A stretch of 64,000 nucleotides of DNA from Kocuria turfanensis. GTDB taxonomy: Bacteria > Actinomycetota > Actinomycetes > Actinomycetales > Micrococcaceae. Below are positions 61,993 through 64,000 of the stretch, in pieces (position 1 is the first letter of the stretch; each line of letters starts with the position of its first letter). The notes under the pieces were generated by a model that was not told where the DNA came from, did not search any database, and saw only the letters and a program-made list of their open reading frames with translations. Location: positions 3,371,981-3,435,980 of the forward strand of contig NZ_CP014480.1 in the NCBI RefSeq assembly GCF_001580365.1, in the 5' to 3' direction. A program made the position numbers and the translations under genes.

Positions 61993-64000
61993 CACGCGTC
62001 CTTCGGCTGGGGCTTGAGCTCCAGGTCGAACGTGGCGTCGGTGGTGTTCGTCCAGTTGGAGTGCACCTCCGCGGCGATCACGTTCTTTCCGGTCCGCAGC
62101 GCCGACGCGGGGATCGTCACCACGACCGGGTCGGCCACCGCGGTGGCGGTCCGGCGCGGGGCCAGGGCGTAGGTGCCCGACGTGAGCGTGCCCTCGGGGA
62201 GGTTGGAGCGGGTCACCTCCTTGCCGTTGACGTAGACCGCCACCGCGTCGTCGGCGCGGGTGGTGAGCGTCAGGTCCCCGAGCGTCGAGGCGTCGGCCAC
62301 GTCCACCGTCCGGCGGTAGTAGGTGGTCAGCGGACGGGTGCCGTCGGCCACCAGCGTGGTCTTCACCGAGGCGTCGTTCCAGCCGAGCACGGCCGAGCCC
62401 TGCTTCCAGGCGGTGTCGTCGAAGGCCGTGCCGGCCCAGTCGTCGGCCGGCGGGTTCGCCCGGTCGTGGTGGTAGCGCCAGGACGAGCCCGCGGCCACCA
62501 GGGCGCCCGCGGCGGCCGGCTCCTCGGCCGGGGGGTCCTCCGGGGCGGGAGGCTCCTCGGCCGGGGGCTCCGGCTGCGTGCCGGCGGTGACCACCGCGGA
62601 GAGGTCGAACGTGGCGTCGGTGGTGCTCGTCCAGTTGGAGTGCACCTCGGCGGAGATCACGTTCTTGCCGGTCCGCAGCGCCGACCCGGGGACCTCGACC
62701 ACGACCGGGTCGGCCACCGCGGTGGCGGTCCGGCGCGGGGCCAGGGCATAGGTGCCCGACGTGAGCGTGCCCTCGGGGAGGTTGGAGCGGGCCACCTCCT
62801 TGCCGTTGACGTAGATCGCCACGGCGTCGTCGGCGCGGGTGGTGAGCGTCAGCTTGGCCACCTTGGAGGCGTCGGCCACGTCCACGGTCTTGCGGTAGTA
62901 GGTGGTCAGCGGGCGGGTGCCGTCGGCCACCAGCGTGGTCTTCACCGAGGCGTCGCCCCAGCCCAGCACGGCCGAGCCCTGCTTCCAGGCGGTGTCGACG
63001 AACGCGGTGCCGGCCCAGTCCGCGGCGGGCGGGTTGGCCCGGTCGTGGTGGTACTTCCACGTGGCGCCCTCGGCGATCAGGGTGCTGGTGCCCGGCTCCG
63101 GCTGCGGCTCGGGCTGCGGCTCGGGCGCCGGTGCGGTGCCGGCCAGGGCCACCGGGGTGGAGGCGGAGACGTTGCCGGCCGCGTCGGCCGCGCGCACCGC
63201 GTAGCGGGCGCCGTCCACGTGGGCGACCTTGAAGCTCGTGCCCGTGGCGGTGCCGATGGGCCGGTCGTTGCGCAGCACCTGGTAGCTCACCCCGGACTCG
63301 GGGGCAGCCGTCCAGGTGAGGGCGTCGGAGCTCCCGTCGAGGCCCACCTTCAGGCCCGACGGCGCGGCCGGGGCCTTGGCGTCGCGCGGGGCGAAGCGGA
63401 GGAAGCCGCCGGACCACTGCGCGGCGCCGGAGGTGGAGACGCTGCGGTTGATGTCGCCGCCGGTCCACAGGACGCCGTTGCTGTCCATCAGCGCGGCCCA
63501 GATGCCCCAGCCGCCGAAGCCCTTGATCTCGGGGTTGAAGCCGGGCTGGTACCGCCCGCTCTGGGCGTCCCAGGCACCGATGGCGTTGATCCGGTCCGCG
63601 ACGATCTTCGGCTGGGTGGCCACGTTGGCCTTGATCCACTTGGTGGCGCCGGCGTTGTACCAGTTGAAGCAGTGGCACGCGCCGTAGACGGTGTCGTCGG
63701 TCGAGGTGATCGCCTGGATGTCGCCGCCCTGGGAGGTGATGCCTTCGGAGGTGCGCTGGAACGTGGAGCGGTCGTAGCCGAACATCGAGTGCTCGGCGCC
63801 GCCGGCCCACACGGTCGAGCCCTGCTCCCGCACGGCGAGCTGGAATCCGGCCTGACCCGGGTTGGCGTAGTCGACGGGGATGGACGGCTCCCAGGTCCAG
63901 GGGTCCAGCGCCGCGCCGGCGGTGGTGCGCACCGCGGCGAGCCGGAACGCGGAGGCGCTGCGGGACTGGTTGAAGTAGCCGGCCGCGTAGAGCCGGTCGC
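61992..64000 (-). CDS. Large modular secreted protein with FN3 and two duplicated jelly-roll-like modules (N-terminus beyond window)
   Basis: At least 669 residues; the start lies past the right edge. Order: a beta-propeller-like part (LYAAGYFNQ..., TVWAGGAEHSMFGYDRSTFQ, TVYGACHCFNWYN), a fibronectin III domain (APSGLKVGLDGSSDALTWTA to NVSASTPVAL), then two near-identical ~150-residue modules (WKYHHDRANPPAADWAGTAF... and WRYHHDRANPPADDWAGTAF...) separated by Pro/Glu linkers, each ending EVHSNWT(S/N)TTDATFDL. The modules resemble accessory sugar-binding jelly rolls. The repeat period is 579 bp. First visible gene of the polysaccharide operon; probably a surface or matrix protein. Confidence 0.75.
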   Translation of the reverse strand, partial: DRLYAAGYFNQSRSASAFRLAAVRTTAGAALDPWTWEPSIPVDYANPGQAGFQLAVREQGSTVWAGGAEHSMFGYDRSTFQRTSEGITSQGGDIQAITSTDDTVYGACHCFNWYNAGATKWIKANVATQPKIVADRINAIGAWDAQSGRYQPGFNPEIKGFGGWGIWAALMDSNGVLWTGGDINRSVSTSGAAQWSGGFLRFAPRDAKAPAAPSGLKVGLDGSSDALTWTAAPESGVSYQVLRNDRPIGTATGTSFKVAHVDGARYAVRAADAAGNVSASTPVALAGTAPAPEPQPEPQPEPGTSTLIAEGATWKYHHDRANPPAADWAGTAFVDTAWKQGSAVLGWGDASVKTTLVADGTRPLTTYYRKTVDVADASKVAKLTLTTRADDAVAIYVNGKEVARSNLPEGTLTSGTYALAPRRTATAVADPVVVEVPGSALRTGKNVISAEVHSNWTSTTDATFDLSAVVTAGTQPEPPAEEPPAPEDPPAEEPAAAGALVAAGSSWRYHHDRANPPADDWAGTAFDDTAWKQGSAVLGWNDASVKTTLVADGTRPLTTYYRRTVDVADASTLGDLTLTTRADDAVAVYVNGKEVTRSNLPEGTLTSGTYALAPRRTATAVADPVVVTIPASALRTGKNVIAAEVHSNWTNTTDATFDLELKPQPKDA

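Overview
The window is very G+C-rich DNA from an actinobacterium. Mycothiol S-conjugate amidase (mca), a WhiB2-type regulator, DUF3499, DUF4307, TIGR03089 and TIGR01906 proteins, an LCP/L,D-transpeptidase envelope set, a PMT mannosyltransferase and class II FBPase (glpX) together point to the Micrococcales. The overall impression is Micrococcaceae, Kocuria-like; this is recognition by eye, with no database search. No rRNA, tRNA or CRISPR was seen. Most of the window is compact chromosomal core with 1-4 nt gene overlaps.

Layout. (1) 1-8601: a catabolic block that looks like the lysine-to-5-aminovalerate route: flavin monooxygenase (DavB-like, cut by the window edge), a cationic amino acid permease broken by one in-frame TAG, a PucR regulator, a DavA-like amidase, a second PucR regulator and a glutamate/leucine-type dehydrogenase. 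(2) 8836-25509: mostly housekeeping: BI-1-like membrane protein, nitroreductase-like protein, AI-2E-family transporter, ilvA, greA with a structured leader, DUF4307/mca, a DUF255 thioredoxin-like protein, hemolysin III, isoprenyl transferase, PhoH, prepilin peptidase, NUDIX and fumC. (3) 25572-30642: beta-carbonic anhydrase, DUF4245, glpX and two FemAB-like acyltransferases. (4) 30718-42932: envelope genes with purEK: LCP, GtrA, TIGR03089, WhiB2, DUF3499, Trm112, L,D-transpeptidase, TIGR01906, PMT and rsmI. (5) 43096-45786: FNT-family channel and cyanase, separated by an IS481-family insertion lying inside a 13-bp tandem repeat. (6) 45787-46231: a perfect 31-bp-arm palindrome running into nine copies of a 31-bp tandem repeat. 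(7) 46232-51053: moxR-DUF58-tgpA operon, in which the transglutaminase-like protein lacks its usual Cys. (8) 51176-55550: tatD, a DUF559-type nuclease-like gene bracketed by GGGGACTCGG inverted repeats, ksgA and ispE, whose 3' end starts a ~109-bp repeat series. (9) 55943-64000: an exopolysaccharide locus on the minus strand: duplicated-module secreted protein, CDP-alcohol phosphotransferase, GT2, O-antigen ligase, flippase and a frameshifted Wzz.

Regulation visible in sequence. At least twelve genes have a TANNNT-like -10 box 6-8 nt before the start codon and no Shine-Dalgarno sequence, which predicts leaderless mRNAs. Others have clear SD sequences. Strong perfect hairpins separate convergent transcription units. 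Two genes (permease and Wzz) carry single lesions that are either real pseudogenisation or assembly errors.
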